Part shown: positions 56,270-64,000 of the stretch, piece after piece | Numbering within the stretch: the stretch's first letter is position 1 | Layout: every line of letters begins with the position of its first letter | From: Clostridium fungisolvens | GTDB lineage: Bacteria; Bacillota; Clostridia; Clostridiales; Clostridiaceae | Length of the DNA stretch: 64,000 nucleotides | Assembly: GCF_014193895.1 (NCBI RefSeq) | Contig: NZ_BLZR01000001.1 | Coordinates: forward strand, 868,001 to 932,000 | Direction of reading: 5' to 3' | The notes under the pieces: generated by a model | Seen by the model: the letters and a program-made list of their open reading frames with translations, nothing else | What the model was told of the DNA's origin: nothing | Databases searched by the model: none | Made by a program: the position numbers and the translations under genes

Positions 56270-56320
56270 TACAAAATTCTAAGTTTAATACAATTAAATC
56301 TATATGAAAACCTTTAGAAT
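56270..56320 (+). promoter_or_regulatory. Three-part regulon motif, copy 3 (before GPH symporter)
   Basis: TACAAA at 56270, TACAAT at 56289, GAAAACCTTTAGAAT at 56306. It lies 160 bp before the symporter start. The rest of 56093-56480 is AT-rich without a gene. Confidence 0.75.
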
Positions 56321-56480
56321 AATATTAAAGTGATGGGAACAATGTGTTACGAAAATTAACTGAATTTCATTTCAGGACGGGCATTAGGACTAAATATTTT
56401 AAATTTATAAGGGCTGTACTTATCTTAAATTTTCTATTATTTTGTTCCAATCAAATAAAATTTTATAGGGGGAACTTATT

Positions 56481-57872
56481 ATGAAATCAAAAGAAATATT
56501 ACAAGATGAAAACAGAAAGCTTACCTTTTTAGAAAAATGCGTATCTGCTTCAGGAGGTATGACAGGAACTTTTTTCTTTCAAATGATTCAAATGTATTTA
56601 TTGTTTTTCTATACTGATATCTTTAAGGTAAGTCCACTGTATGTTGCAGGGCTTTTCTTGGTAGTTCGTATAATAGATGCATTCGTTACTCCATTATTTG
56701 GAATACTTGTAGATAGAGTAACAACACCATGGGGAAAATATAGACCTTGGTTTTTGATTATAGGTATACCAACGGCTGTATTTGGATTTCTAACATTTAC
56801 AACTGTTGATCTGAGTTCTACTGGAAAGATTGTATACGTAACCATAACGTATTTAGTTTTCAGTGTATGTATGGCGATAGCACAAGCTCCAGGTGCAGCA
56901 ATGACACCAGCTATGACAAAAAGACTAGATGATAGAATATCTCTTGGTACATTTAATTACATTTTTGTTATGATTGGAGCTATGTTTGTTAGTATTGGTG
57001 CATTACCTCTAATTAATGCGCTGGGAAGTGGTAACCAAGCTAAAGGATTTAGCATGTTAATGGGTAGTGTTGGTATAGTAGCTATACTATTAAATTTTGC
57101 TCAGTTTGCAATCCTTAAAGAGAGATTTGTAATCCCTAGAGATAAAGATGCTAAATATTCCTTAAAACAAATTGCTGATAGCGTATTAAAAAATAAAACA
57201 GCAATCATAGGTCTTGTATTTATATTCATACTTAATTTATCTAATGGTCTTAAATCTGCAATAATGATACATTATTTTAAGTATTTCTTCCATAATGAAG
57301 GTCTTATGGTAACTATGGGTATCGTAGGATTAATTCCAACTATGCTTGGGGTAATGCTAAGTGGTGTTATAACTAAGAAAATTGGAGTTAGAAATAATTT
57401 AGTGGTAGGTTCACTTATTTCAATAGTTACAACTGTATTAGTATTATTTATCCCTTCAACTCCAAATGGGATGACAGTTTTTATAGCACTTTCGGTAATA
57501 GGGGCATTATTTGGAGGAATTACTATGCCAGCCCAAGGAACCTTGATGCCTGCAGCTATGGACTATGCGGAATGGAAAACTGGTATAAATTCTAATGCTT
57601 TCATGGGATCATTACAAGGCTTTATGCAAACCTTCGCAACAGCTATATCGGGGGCTATAGCTGCTGGCGCATTATCAATCATTGGATATGTGCCAAATGC
57701 AGAGCAAAGCAGCACTACATTATTTGGATTAAAGGTTTTAATGAGTATTCTTCCAGCTGTAATTTATGCATTTACATTAATAGTTTGGAAGTTTGACTTA
57801 ACAGAAGAGAAACAACATCAAATTGCGCATGAACTTGCAGAACGTAGAAAAGCAGCTCAAGTCCAAGCATAG
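56481..57872 (+). CDS. GPH-family sugar:cation symporter (rhamnoside regulon)
   Basis: This 463-residue, 12-helix symporter is of the same family as the one at 13399. LFFYTDIFKVSPLYVAGLFLVVRIIDAFVTPLFGILVDR is the first block, carrying the coupling Asp residues, and WGKYRPWFLI the first cytosolic loop. The conserved C-terminal WKF-DLTEEKQHQIAHELAERR tail is typical. It lies between motif copies 3 and 4, ahead of GH3 and GH78, and should import their substrate, most likely a rhamnose-containing glycoside. Confidence 0.9.
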   Translation: MKSKEILQDENRKLTFLEKCVSASGGMTGTFFFQMIQMYLLFFYTDIFKVSPLYVAGLFLVVRIIDAFVTPLFGILVDRVTTPWGKYRPWFLIIGIPTAVFGFLTFTTVDLSSTGKIVYVTITYLVFSVCMAIAQAPGAAMTPAMTKRLDDRISLGTFNYIFVMIGAMFVSIGALPLINALGSGNQAKGFSMLMGSVGIVAILLNFAQFAILKERFVIPRDKDAKYSLKQIADSVLKNKTAIIGLVFIFILNLSNGLKSAIMIHYFKYFFHNEGLMVTMGIVGLIPTMLGVMLSGVITKKIGVRNNLVVGSLISIVTTVLVLFIPSTPNGMTVFIALSVIGALFGGITMPAQGTLMPAAMDYAEWKTGINSNAFMGSLQGFMQTFATAISGAIAAGALSIIGYVPNAEQSSTTLFGLKVLMSILPAVIYAFTLIVWKFDLTEEKQHQIAHELAERRKAAQVQA

Positions 57873-57955
57873 AAAGCTGGTTAATAAAAGTGGTATTTTA
57901 GAAATAGTTTACTTAGGTACTGCTTTGTAATTAAGAATAATTAATGAAGTATAAA

Positions 57956-57996
57956 AAATTACTGCAGTACACAGGTTGTAATGCAGTAATTTTTAT
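57956..57996 (+). terminator. Terminator after the GPH symporter
   Basis: ATTACTGCA and TGCAGTAAT pair perfectly around a 15-base loop, with TTTTT after. Confidence 0.8.
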
Positions 57997-58171
57997 ATAT
58001 AAGTCTTGTCTGTGAGATATTTAATAAAGAATGAATCAGATACTGGCTTTGAGAAAGTGGTTTAACAAAGTAACCAAGTATGGATTTTATTAGAACTTTA
58101 ATTATTAAAAATAATAATTTTATAGTAGTAAATAGAATGGAAAATTTAATTATAAAACAAAGTGAAAAATA

Positions 58172-58222
58172 TACAATTAAATAATATAAGTACAATAAAA
58201 GATTTTCGAAACAATCTAAAAT
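58172..58222 (+). promoter_or_regulatory. Three-part regulon motif, copy 4 (before GH3)
   Basis: TACAAT at 58172, TACAAT at 58191, GAAACAATCTAAAAT at 58208. It ends 46 bp before the GH3 start, the closest of the six. Confidence 0.7.
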
Positions 58223-58268
58223 AGTAAATAGATTTATAGTAAAAAATCAAATAAAAGGAGAATCAAAA

Positions 58269-60536
58269 TTGGAAAGAGATATAAAAAAGTTGATTTCAGA
58301 AATGACCTTGGAAGAAAAAGTGAGTTTATGTTCGGGAAAAGATTTTTGGTATACAAGAGACATTGAGAGATTAGGTATACCAGCAATCATGATGGCAGAT
58401 GGACCTCATGGCTTAAGAAAACAAGAGGGTGCAAGTGATCATATGGGATTAAATAAAAGTATTCCAGCAACTTGCTTTCCATCTGCAGCTGGATTAGCAT
58501 GTTCATGGGATAAAGAAATAGCAAAAAAAGTGGGAATAGCACTAGGGGAGGAAGCTCAAGCAGAAGGAGTTTCAATACTTCTTGGGCCAGGTGTAAATAT
58601 TAAACGTTCACCATTATGCGGAAGAAACTTTGAATACTTCTCAGAAGATCCATTTTTGTCTTCAAAGATGGCTACAAGCTTTATAAAAGGGGTGCAAAGT
58701 CAAGGGGTAGGTACTTCACTTAAGCACTTTGCAGTAAATAACCAAGAACATAGAAGAATGTCTATAGATGCAATAGTAGATGAAAGAACTTTAAGAGAGA
58801 TATATCTTGCAAGCTTTGAAGAACCAGTAAAACAGGGTAAACCTTGGACTGTAATGGCAGCTTATAATAAGGTAAATGGTGATTTTTGTTCTGAAAATAA
58901 TAGACTGTTAACTGAAATTCTTAGAGATGAATGGGGCTTTGAAGATTTTGTAGTATCTGACTGGGGAGCTGTTGTTGATAGAGATAGAGGTGTTGAAGCT
59001 GGAATGGATGTAGAGATGCCTAATAGTGGGGGCATTGGTGACAAAAAACTTTTAGAAGCAGTAAAAAGTGGAAAGCTTGACGAAAGGATTATCGATAGGG
59101 CCTTAGAAAGGGTTTTAAAGGTAGTATTTAGAGCAATTGAAAATAAAAAAGTGAATTCAGTTTACTCTAAAGAAATTCATCATGATATAGCCAGAGAAGT
59201 GGCGAGAGAATCTATGGTTCTTCTAAAGAACGAAGATAATATACTTCCTTTGAAGCGTATCGAATCTATAGCAGTTATTGGAGCTTTTGCAAAGAAACCT
59301 AGATATCAAGGTGGGGGAAGTTCTCATATAAACCCTACAAAAATTGATAATATATATGAAGAGTTAGAAAAGCTAGCTGGTAGCAATGCAAAGCTAACAT
59401 ATTCAGAGGGCTATGATTTAGTAAGTGATGAGATTGACAAAGAGTTAATAAATGATGCCAAAGAAGCTGCTAAAAATGCAAAAGTTGCTGTTATATTTGT
59501 AGGATTGCCTGATAGATATGAGTCAGAAGGCTTTGATAGAAAGCATTTAAGAATACCAGACAATCATATTAAATTAATAGAAGCAGTGGCAGAAGTGCAA
59601 AGTAATATTGTAGTTGTGCTAAGCAATGGAGCACCAATTGAGATGCCTTGGCTTGGAAAGGTAAAAGCTGTTTTAGAAGGTTACTTGGGAGGACAAGCTT
59701 TAGGAGGTGCCATAGCAGACTTACTTTTTGGAGTTGTTAGTCCATCAGGTAAGCTTGCAGAAACTTTCCCAAAGAAACTTTGCCATAATCCTTCGTACTT
59801 AAATTTTCCTGGAGATGACGAAAAGGTTGAGTATAAAGAAGGCGTTTTTGTAGGTTATAGGCATTATGACACTAGAGATATAGAACCTTTATTCCCATTC
59901 GGGTACGGATTAAGTTATAGCAGTTTTGAGTATAGTGATATCAAATTAGATAAAAAATCAATAACGGATGAACAAACAGTTACTGTAACTGTTAAAGTGA
60001 AAAATACAGGAGATATAGAAGCAAAAGAAATAGTGCAGTTATATGTTAAAGATGTAGAAAGTTCTATATCCCGTCCAGAAAAAGAACTTAAAGGCTTTGA
60101 AAAAGTAAGTTTGAAGCCTGGCGAAGAAAAAACAGTTGTCTTTACATTAGATAAAAGAGCTTTTGCATACTATAATGTAAATCTAAAGGATTGGCATGTA
60201 GAAACTGGAAGTTTTGAGATTTTAGTTGGAAAATCTTCTAGACATATAGTTTTAAGAGAAACTTTAGAAGTGCAGTCAACAGTTAATTTAAAAAAAGTTT
60301 TAACTAAACATTCAACTTTTGGAGATCTAATGGAGCATCCTATAGGAGCACAAGTAATGCAGGCAATGACTCCAGCATCATCGGTTGATGCATCAGCAAG
60401 TTTAGATGGACTTGGAACAGATCCTCAAGAAATGATGAAGGGAACAGTATTGCGTGCTGCTGTAGCAATGAGTAATGGATCATTTACTGAAGAAATGCTT
60501 CAAGGAATATTACAGGCAGTAAATGGATCCAACTAG
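58269..60536 (+). CDS. GH3 beta-glucosidase with extra C-terminal module
   Basis: A 755-residue cytosolic enzyme starting at TTG with AAGGAG upstream. The GH3 barrel (1-290) has KHFAVNNQEHRRM and nucleophile Asp231 in VVSDWGA; the alpha/beta sandwich (about 310-520) includes a GLPDRYESEGFDRKHL acid/base loop; and a fibronectin-like domain (about 570-660) ends in EILVGKSSRHI. This is the BglB/bgxA-like layout acting on beta-glucosides, xylosides or saponins. From about residue 675 an additional helical end follows (STFGDLMEHPIGAQVMQAM and further), matching that of the GH78 next door. The regulon motif lies before it. Confidence 0.92.
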   Translation: MERDIKKLISEMTLEEKVSLCSGKDFWYTRDIERLGIPAIMMADGPHGLRKQEGASDHMGLNKSIPATCFPSAAGLACSWDKEIAKKVGIALGEEAQAEGVSILLGPGVNIKRSPLCGRNFEYFSEDPFLSSKMATSFIKGVQSQGVGTSLKHFAVNNQEHRRMSIDAIVDERTLREIYLASFEEPVKQGKPWTVMAAYNKVNGDFCSENNRLLTEILRDEWGFEDFVVSDWGAVVDRDRGVEAGMDVEMPNSGGIGDKKLLEAVKSGKLDERIIDRALERVLKVVFRAIENKKVNSVYSKEIHHDIAREVARESMVLLKNEDNILPLKRIESIAVIGAFAKKPRYQGGGSSHINPTKIDNIYEELEKLAGSNAKLTYSEGYDLVSDEIDKELINDAKEAAKNAKVAVIFVGLPDRYESEGFDRKHLRIPDNHIKLIEAVAEVQSNIVVVLSNGAPIEMPWLGKVKAVLEGYLGGQALGGAIADLLFGVVSPSGKLAETFPKKLCHNPSYLNFPGDDEKVEYKEGVFVGYRHYDTRDIEPLFPFGYGLSYSSFEYSDIKLDKKSITDEQTVTVTVKVKNTGDIEAKEIVQLYVKDVESSISRPEKELKGFEKVSLKPGEEKTVVFTLDKRAFAYYNVNLKDWHVETGSFEILVGKSSRHIVLRETLEVQSTVNLKKVLTKHSTFGDLMEHPIGAQVMQAMTPASSVDASASLDGLGTDPQEMMKGTVLRAAVAMSNGSFTEEMLQGILQAVNGSN

Positions 60537-60675
60537 ACTTAATATATGATTTAAAAAGTTGGAGCTGTTGTACTAAATATTTGTATACAGCTCCTAAATT
60601 TATATTTAAAAAGAAGAAAATATCTCTTTGTTATATATGAAAGCGTAAAAATTTTGTTATAACATATAAGTTTTA

Positions 60676-60726
60676 TACTAAATACTAATAATAATACAAT
60701 AAAGTTTGGATGAAAACCTTTAAAAT
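60676..60726 (+). promoter_or_regulatory. Three-part regulon motif, copy 5 (before GH78)
   Basis: TACTAA at 60676, TACAAT at 60695, GAAAACCTTTAAAAT at 60712. TTTAAA (60719) and TATTAT (60741) are 16 bp apart, a plausible -35/-10. The remaining 250 bp up to the start codon is a long AT-rich leader with no gene. Confidence 0.75.
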
Positions 60727-60987
60727 TAAATATGTCAAAGTATTATATTGAAATTAAGGTGTAACTATATATGATTTTATAATTGACTTTTAAAAACTTG
60801 ATTTTGTTTCTGATTATGCTACATCTATAGAAACTGCGGGATTTTATTTGTAAGTTCATATATCAGCTCTGTAGTAACATCTTAATTAAACAATATAGTT
60901 AAAAACTTTAGATATTAAATTTTTGTGATTTAGCACGATTAAATGGACAATGCATATAGGAAGTAAAGGAAGAAAGGAAGCAATTTT

Positions 60988-63723
60988 ATGAGATTAGAAG
61001 AATTACGTATTGAGTATCAAGCAAAGCCTATTGGATTAGATGTGAGAAAACCTAGATTTTCTTGGATTATAGCATCAGATGAAAAAAATGTTTTACAGAC
61101 GGCTTATAGCATTCTAGTTACAAAAGATGGTGAAACGGTTTGGAACACTGGTAGAGTTGATAGTAACTCTTCTGTTTTAGTTGAATATCAAGGTATAGAA
61201 CTTGAGCCATGTAGTTTATATAATGTATTAGTTGAAGTATGGGATAACAAGGGTAATCAGTCATGTATTGAAAGTTACTTTGAGACAGGATTATTAAAAG
61301 GTACAAATCTAAAGGCTGATTGGATCACTCATAATTTTGAAGCGGAAGAACAGGCTTGCCCTGTATTTGTAAAAGAATTTAAGACAGAAAAAGAAATAGA
61401 TACTGTGCGTGTGTATGCTACAGCTTTAGGCGTGTACGAAATTAAAATTAACGGTGAGAAGATAGGAGATACTTACTTCGCTCCAGGATGGACTAATTAT
61501 AAGAAGAGGCTTCAATATCAAACTTATAAAGCAGATGGAATGCTTAAAGAAGATAATAAGATTGAGATTACTATAGGTAATGGATGGTATAAAGGAATAT
61601 TTGGATTTATGTGCACTCCTAATATCTATGGTGATAGAGTAGCTGCTTTAGCTGAAATTCATATCAATTATGTAGATGGAACCAAGGAGATTATTGGAAC
61701 TGATGAAAGTTGGAAGGTAACAACAGGAGCTATTCGTAGCAGTGAAATCTATATGGGCGAAACTATTGATTCATGTTATATAGAAGATGAAGTATCTGAT
61801 GTTCAGCTATTTTCATTTGATAAGAATATTATAGTGGGTCAAGAAAGTGAGCCAGTACGAATCACTGAAAGACTATCAGCAAAAGAATTTATAGTTACTC
61901 CAAAGGGAGAAAGATTAATAGACTTCGGACAAAACATAACCGGCTTTGTTGAAGTAAAGGTAAAAGGTACAGTAGGACAAAAGATCACTATAAAGCATGC
62001 AGAAGTATTAGATAAAGATGGTAACTTCTATCCAGAGACACTTAGACAGGCTGTTTCTCATGATGTATATATATGTAATGGAGAAGAGCAAACTTTTATA
62101 CCTCACTTTACTTTTCATGGATTTAGATATATTTGTATAGAAGGTTTAGAGGAAATAAAGCTTGAAAATTTCACTGCTTGTGCAATGCATACGCATATGG
62201 AACAGACAGGAAGTTTTACTTGTTCTAATCCCCTTGTAAATCAATTACAAAGTAATATTCAGTGGAGTCAGAGAGATAACTTTTTAGATATTCCTACAGA
62301 CTGTCCTCAAAGAGATGAAAGACTTGGATGGACAGGGGATGCTCAAGTCTTTGCAGCTACAGCAGCCTATAACCATAATGTGGCCTTATTCTTTACAAAA
62401 TGGCTTCGTGATCTTGCTTCAGAGCAAACAAAAGAATTAGGAGTACCACATGTAATTCCTAATATCTTAGGAGCACAAGAAGGAGCATCTGCTTGGAGTG
62501 ATGCGGCAACTATAATACCATGGGTAATTTATCAAACCTATGGAGATGTGAGGATACTAGAAGATCAATATGAAAGCATGAAAGGCTGGGTAGATTTCAT
62601 TACTTCACGTTGTGGAGAAAATGGATTATGGCAGACTGGATTCCAATATGGAGATTGGCTGGCTTTAGATAAGGAAGAAAGCGCAGATAGGACAGGGGCT
62701 ACAGACAAGTATTTGGTAGCAAATGCTTATTATGCTTACTCTACAGATATAGTAAGAAAAGCCGCTAAAATTCTTAATAAAAATGAAGATGCAAAGATTT
62801 ATGATGAACTATATGAAAAAATAAAGATAGCATTCAATGATGAATACATTACTAAGACAGGAAGAATGGTTAGTGAAACTCAAACTGGCTGTGTAGTAGC
62901 ACTTCACTTTGACTTAGCGGAAGAAAAGTATAGGGAACGTATAGTAAGTGCATTAGCAACAAACATAGCTAATCATAAAAATCATCTTTCCACTGGCTTT
63001 GTAGGAACTCCTTATATATGCCATGCTTTATCAGACAATAACCTTCATGATTTAGCAGGAACTATATTTTTACAAGAAGATTACCCTTCATGGTTATATT
63101 CTGTAAAAAAAGGTGCAACAACTATTTGGGAAAGATGGAATTCAATATTACCTAATGGTGATTTCGATGTTTCAGGCATGAACTCTTTGAATCATTATGC
63201 ATATGGCTCTATTGGAGAGTGGATGTACAAGAGATTGGCAGGTATAAATGCACTTGAACCAGGTTATAAGAAAATCTTGATTAAGCCTGAATTTATAAAG
63301 GGAATTAATTCAGTAAGTGCAACCTTTAAGTCAGTTCATGGTGAAATAAAGAGTGCATGGATTTGTAAGGACAAATGTATAAAGGTTGACATAGAGATTC
63401 CTGCTAACACAACAGCCATAGTATATCTACCAGAACAAGAAAATCCAATTGAAATAGGATCAGGATCGTATCATTACGAGTATGTTACTGAGACTTCTTT
63501 AGAAAAGGAAAGGTTCTCTATGGACACTAAATTAGAGGAAATAATGAATGAACCTATAGCAGTGCAAATATTTACTCAATATGCACCACAGATGCTTGAT
63601 AATCCTATGATAAAGCTTGTTTACCAAAATACGTTAGCAGAGGTTTTATCAAGTGCACCAGATATACAACCATTGTTCCAAATGGTAGTTGATACATTAA
63701 ATAAAAGTTATAAGTCAGAATAA
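60988..63723 (+). CDS. GH78 alpha-L-rhamnosidase with extra C-terminal module
   Basis: A 911-residue inverting glycosidase that removes terminal L-rhamnose. The first part has an N-terminal fibronectin-like domain and two beta-sandwich domains (1-390: GLDVRKPRFSW, FAPGWTNYKKRLQYQTY). The (alpha/alpha)6 barrel (about 410-755) contains DCPQRDERLGWTGDAQVF with the catalytic acid region and TTIWERWNS, followed by a beta domain to about 830. Residues 845-911 (SMDTKLEEIMNEPIAVQIF and on) form the helical module shared with the GH3 at 58269. No signal peptide is present, so substrate must be imported. It anchors the rhamnoside reading of this block. Confidence 0.93.
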   Translation: MRLEELRIEYQAKPIGLDVRKPRFSWIIASDEKNVLQTAYSILVTKDGETVWNTGRVDSNSSVLVEYQGIELEPCSLYNVLVEVWDNKGNQSCIESYFETGLLKGTNLKADWITHNFEAEEQACPVFVKEFKTEKEIDTVRVYATALGVYEIKINGEKIGDTYFAPGWTNYKKRLQYQTYKADGMLKEDNKIEITIGNGWYKGIFGFMCTPNIYGDRVAALAEIHINYVDGTKEIIGTDESWKVTTGAIRSSEIYMGETIDSCYIEDEVSDVQLFSFDKNIIVGQESEPVRITERLSAKEFIVTPKGERLIDFGQNITGFVEVKVKGTVGQKITIKHAEVLDKDGNFYPETLRQAVSHDVYICNGEEQTFIPHFTFHGFRYICIEGLEEIKLENFTACAMHTHMEQTGSFTCSNPLVNQLQSNIQWSQRDNFLDIPTDCPQRDERLGWTGDAQVFAATAAYNHNVALFFTKWLRDLASEQTKELGVPHVIPNILGAQEGASAWSDAATIIPWVIYQTYGDVRILEDQYESMKGWVDFITSRCGENGLWQTGFQYGDWLALDKEESADRTGATDKYLVANAYYAYSTDIVRKAAKILNKNEDAKIYDELYEKIKIAFNDEYITKTGRMVSETQTGCVVALHFDLAEEKYRERIVSALATNIANHKNHLSTGFVGTPYICHALSDNNLHDLAGTIFLQEDYPSWLYSVKKGATTIWERWNSILPNGDFDVSGMNSLNHYAYGSIGEWMYKRLAGINALEPGYKKILIKPEFIKGINSVSATFKSVHGEIKSAWICKDKCIKVDIEIPANTTAIVYLPEQENPIEIGSGSYHYEYVTETSLEKERFSMDTKLEEIMNEPIAVQIFTQYAPQMLDNPMIKLVYQNTLAEVLSSAPDIQPLFQMVVDTLNKSYKSE

Positions 63724-63772
63724 AAACATAAATTCACATAAATATTTTCATTAATAAAATTGTAAATAATTG

Positions 63773-63809
63773 GATGTTTCTTGCTTTGAGCGGAAGCATC
63801 TCTTTTTTA
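63773..63809 (+). terminator. Terminator after GH78
   Basis: GATGTTTC and GAAGCATC pair (one G-T) with inner GCT/AGC, followed by TCTTTTTT. Confidence 0.8.
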
Positions 63810-63838
63810 ATACGTATAAATAAATTTGGTGAGTTTAA

Positions 63839-63889
63839 TACCAATATCTAATTATTATACAATAAAAATTTCTTGAAAACATTTAGAAT
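63839..63889 (+). promoter_or_regulatory. Three-part regulon motif, copy 6 (before the gene cut by the right edge)
   Basis: TACCAA at 63839, TACAAT at 63858, GAAAACATTTAGAAT at 63875. It shows that the regulon continues beyond the window. Confidence 0.7.
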
Positions 63890-63946
63890 TCTATTTGTAT
63901 ACAGGATTAATGAACTGAAAATATTTTTATATAAAAGGAGGACATT

Positions 63947-64000
63947 ATGCTTTTGACAAAATAAAGAATGGTAATAATGATGCTTTAGCATGTGATCATT
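63947..64000 (+). other. Start region of a further gene, with a frame conflict
   Basis: AGGAGG at 63937-63941 and ATG at 63947 look like a normal start, but that frame stops after five codons. The frame beginning at 63949 stays open to the window edge and reads AFDKIKNGNNDALACDH, which looks coding yet has no start. One missing base after the ATG would join them. It is either a real frameshift, a sequence error, or chance. The product cannot be named. Confidence 0.35.

Noticed and set aside
1..64000. tRNA, rRNA or CRISPR sequence
   Set aside because: No conserved rRNA blocks, no cloverleaf-like segment in the gaps and no regular repeat-spacer pattern were found; the only short-period repeat is the 10-11 bp array at 40179.

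Overview
The window is AT-rich DNA typical of a Clostridium (Bacillota). Strong AGGAGG-type ribosome sites, TTG/GTG starts, a class III fructose-1,6-bisphosphatase, a glycyl radical enzyme with its activase, LevR-type sigma-54 activators and an LPxTG surface protein all fit an anaerobic, plant-glycan-using clostridium. No rRNA, tRNA or CRISPR array was seen. The species cannot be fixed from the sequence alone.

Layout. 0-6 kb: a cut-off gene, a tandem HNH-like protein, a glycyl radical enzyme with its activase, and a dTDP-4-dehydrorhamnose-reductase-like protein. 6-9 kb: two tandem small membrane proteins, then an ECF sigma factor with a DUF4179-type anti-sigma protein. 9-15.5 kb: an AraC regulator divergent from a HAD phosphatase, a NagZ-like GH3, a GPH symporter and a YhcH/YiaL protein. 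15.8-17.8 kb: fbp. 18-22 kb (minus): a glucuronate operon uxaC-uxuA-uxuB-kdgA. 22.3-31 kb: AraC and LevR-like regulators, a sigma-54 promoter, a lactose/cellobiose-type PTS (IIA, IIB, IIC), a MITE-like element and a GH2. 31-36.5 kb: a metallo-beta-lactamase-fold hydrolase, a large duplicated LPxTG esterase, and a PAS/sigma-54 activator that probably controls it. 37-45.7 kb: a second LevR/PTS unit with two sigma-54 promoters, then GH3 and GH1. 46-48.7 kb: a gene fragment, a secreted alpha/beta hydrolase with an altered nucleophile elbow, and a lone phage-type replication protein. 49-64 kb: two esterases, an AI-2E-family permease, an AraC regulator, a chemoreceptor, a GPH symporter, a GH3 and a GH78 alpha-L-rhamnosidase.

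How the genes work together. Most of the window imports and cuts plant glycosides inside the cell. PTS unit 2 delivers beta-glucoside phosphates to the GH1. The uxa/uxu/kdg genes carry glucuronate to pyruvate and glyceraldehyde 3-phosphate. The 49-64 kb block looks like a rhamnoside regulon: six promoter regions carry the same three-part motif at fixed spacing (TACnAA, 19 bp, TACAAT, 17 bp, GAAAACcTTTAaAAT), and the AraC gene among them is the obvious candidate reader. Three enzymes from unrelated families (GH2, GH3, GH78) end in what looks like the same short helical domain. Three sigma-54 promoters serve the PTS operons, and a fourth, with a palindromic upstream site, lies before the LPxTG esterase and next to its own sigma-54 activator.
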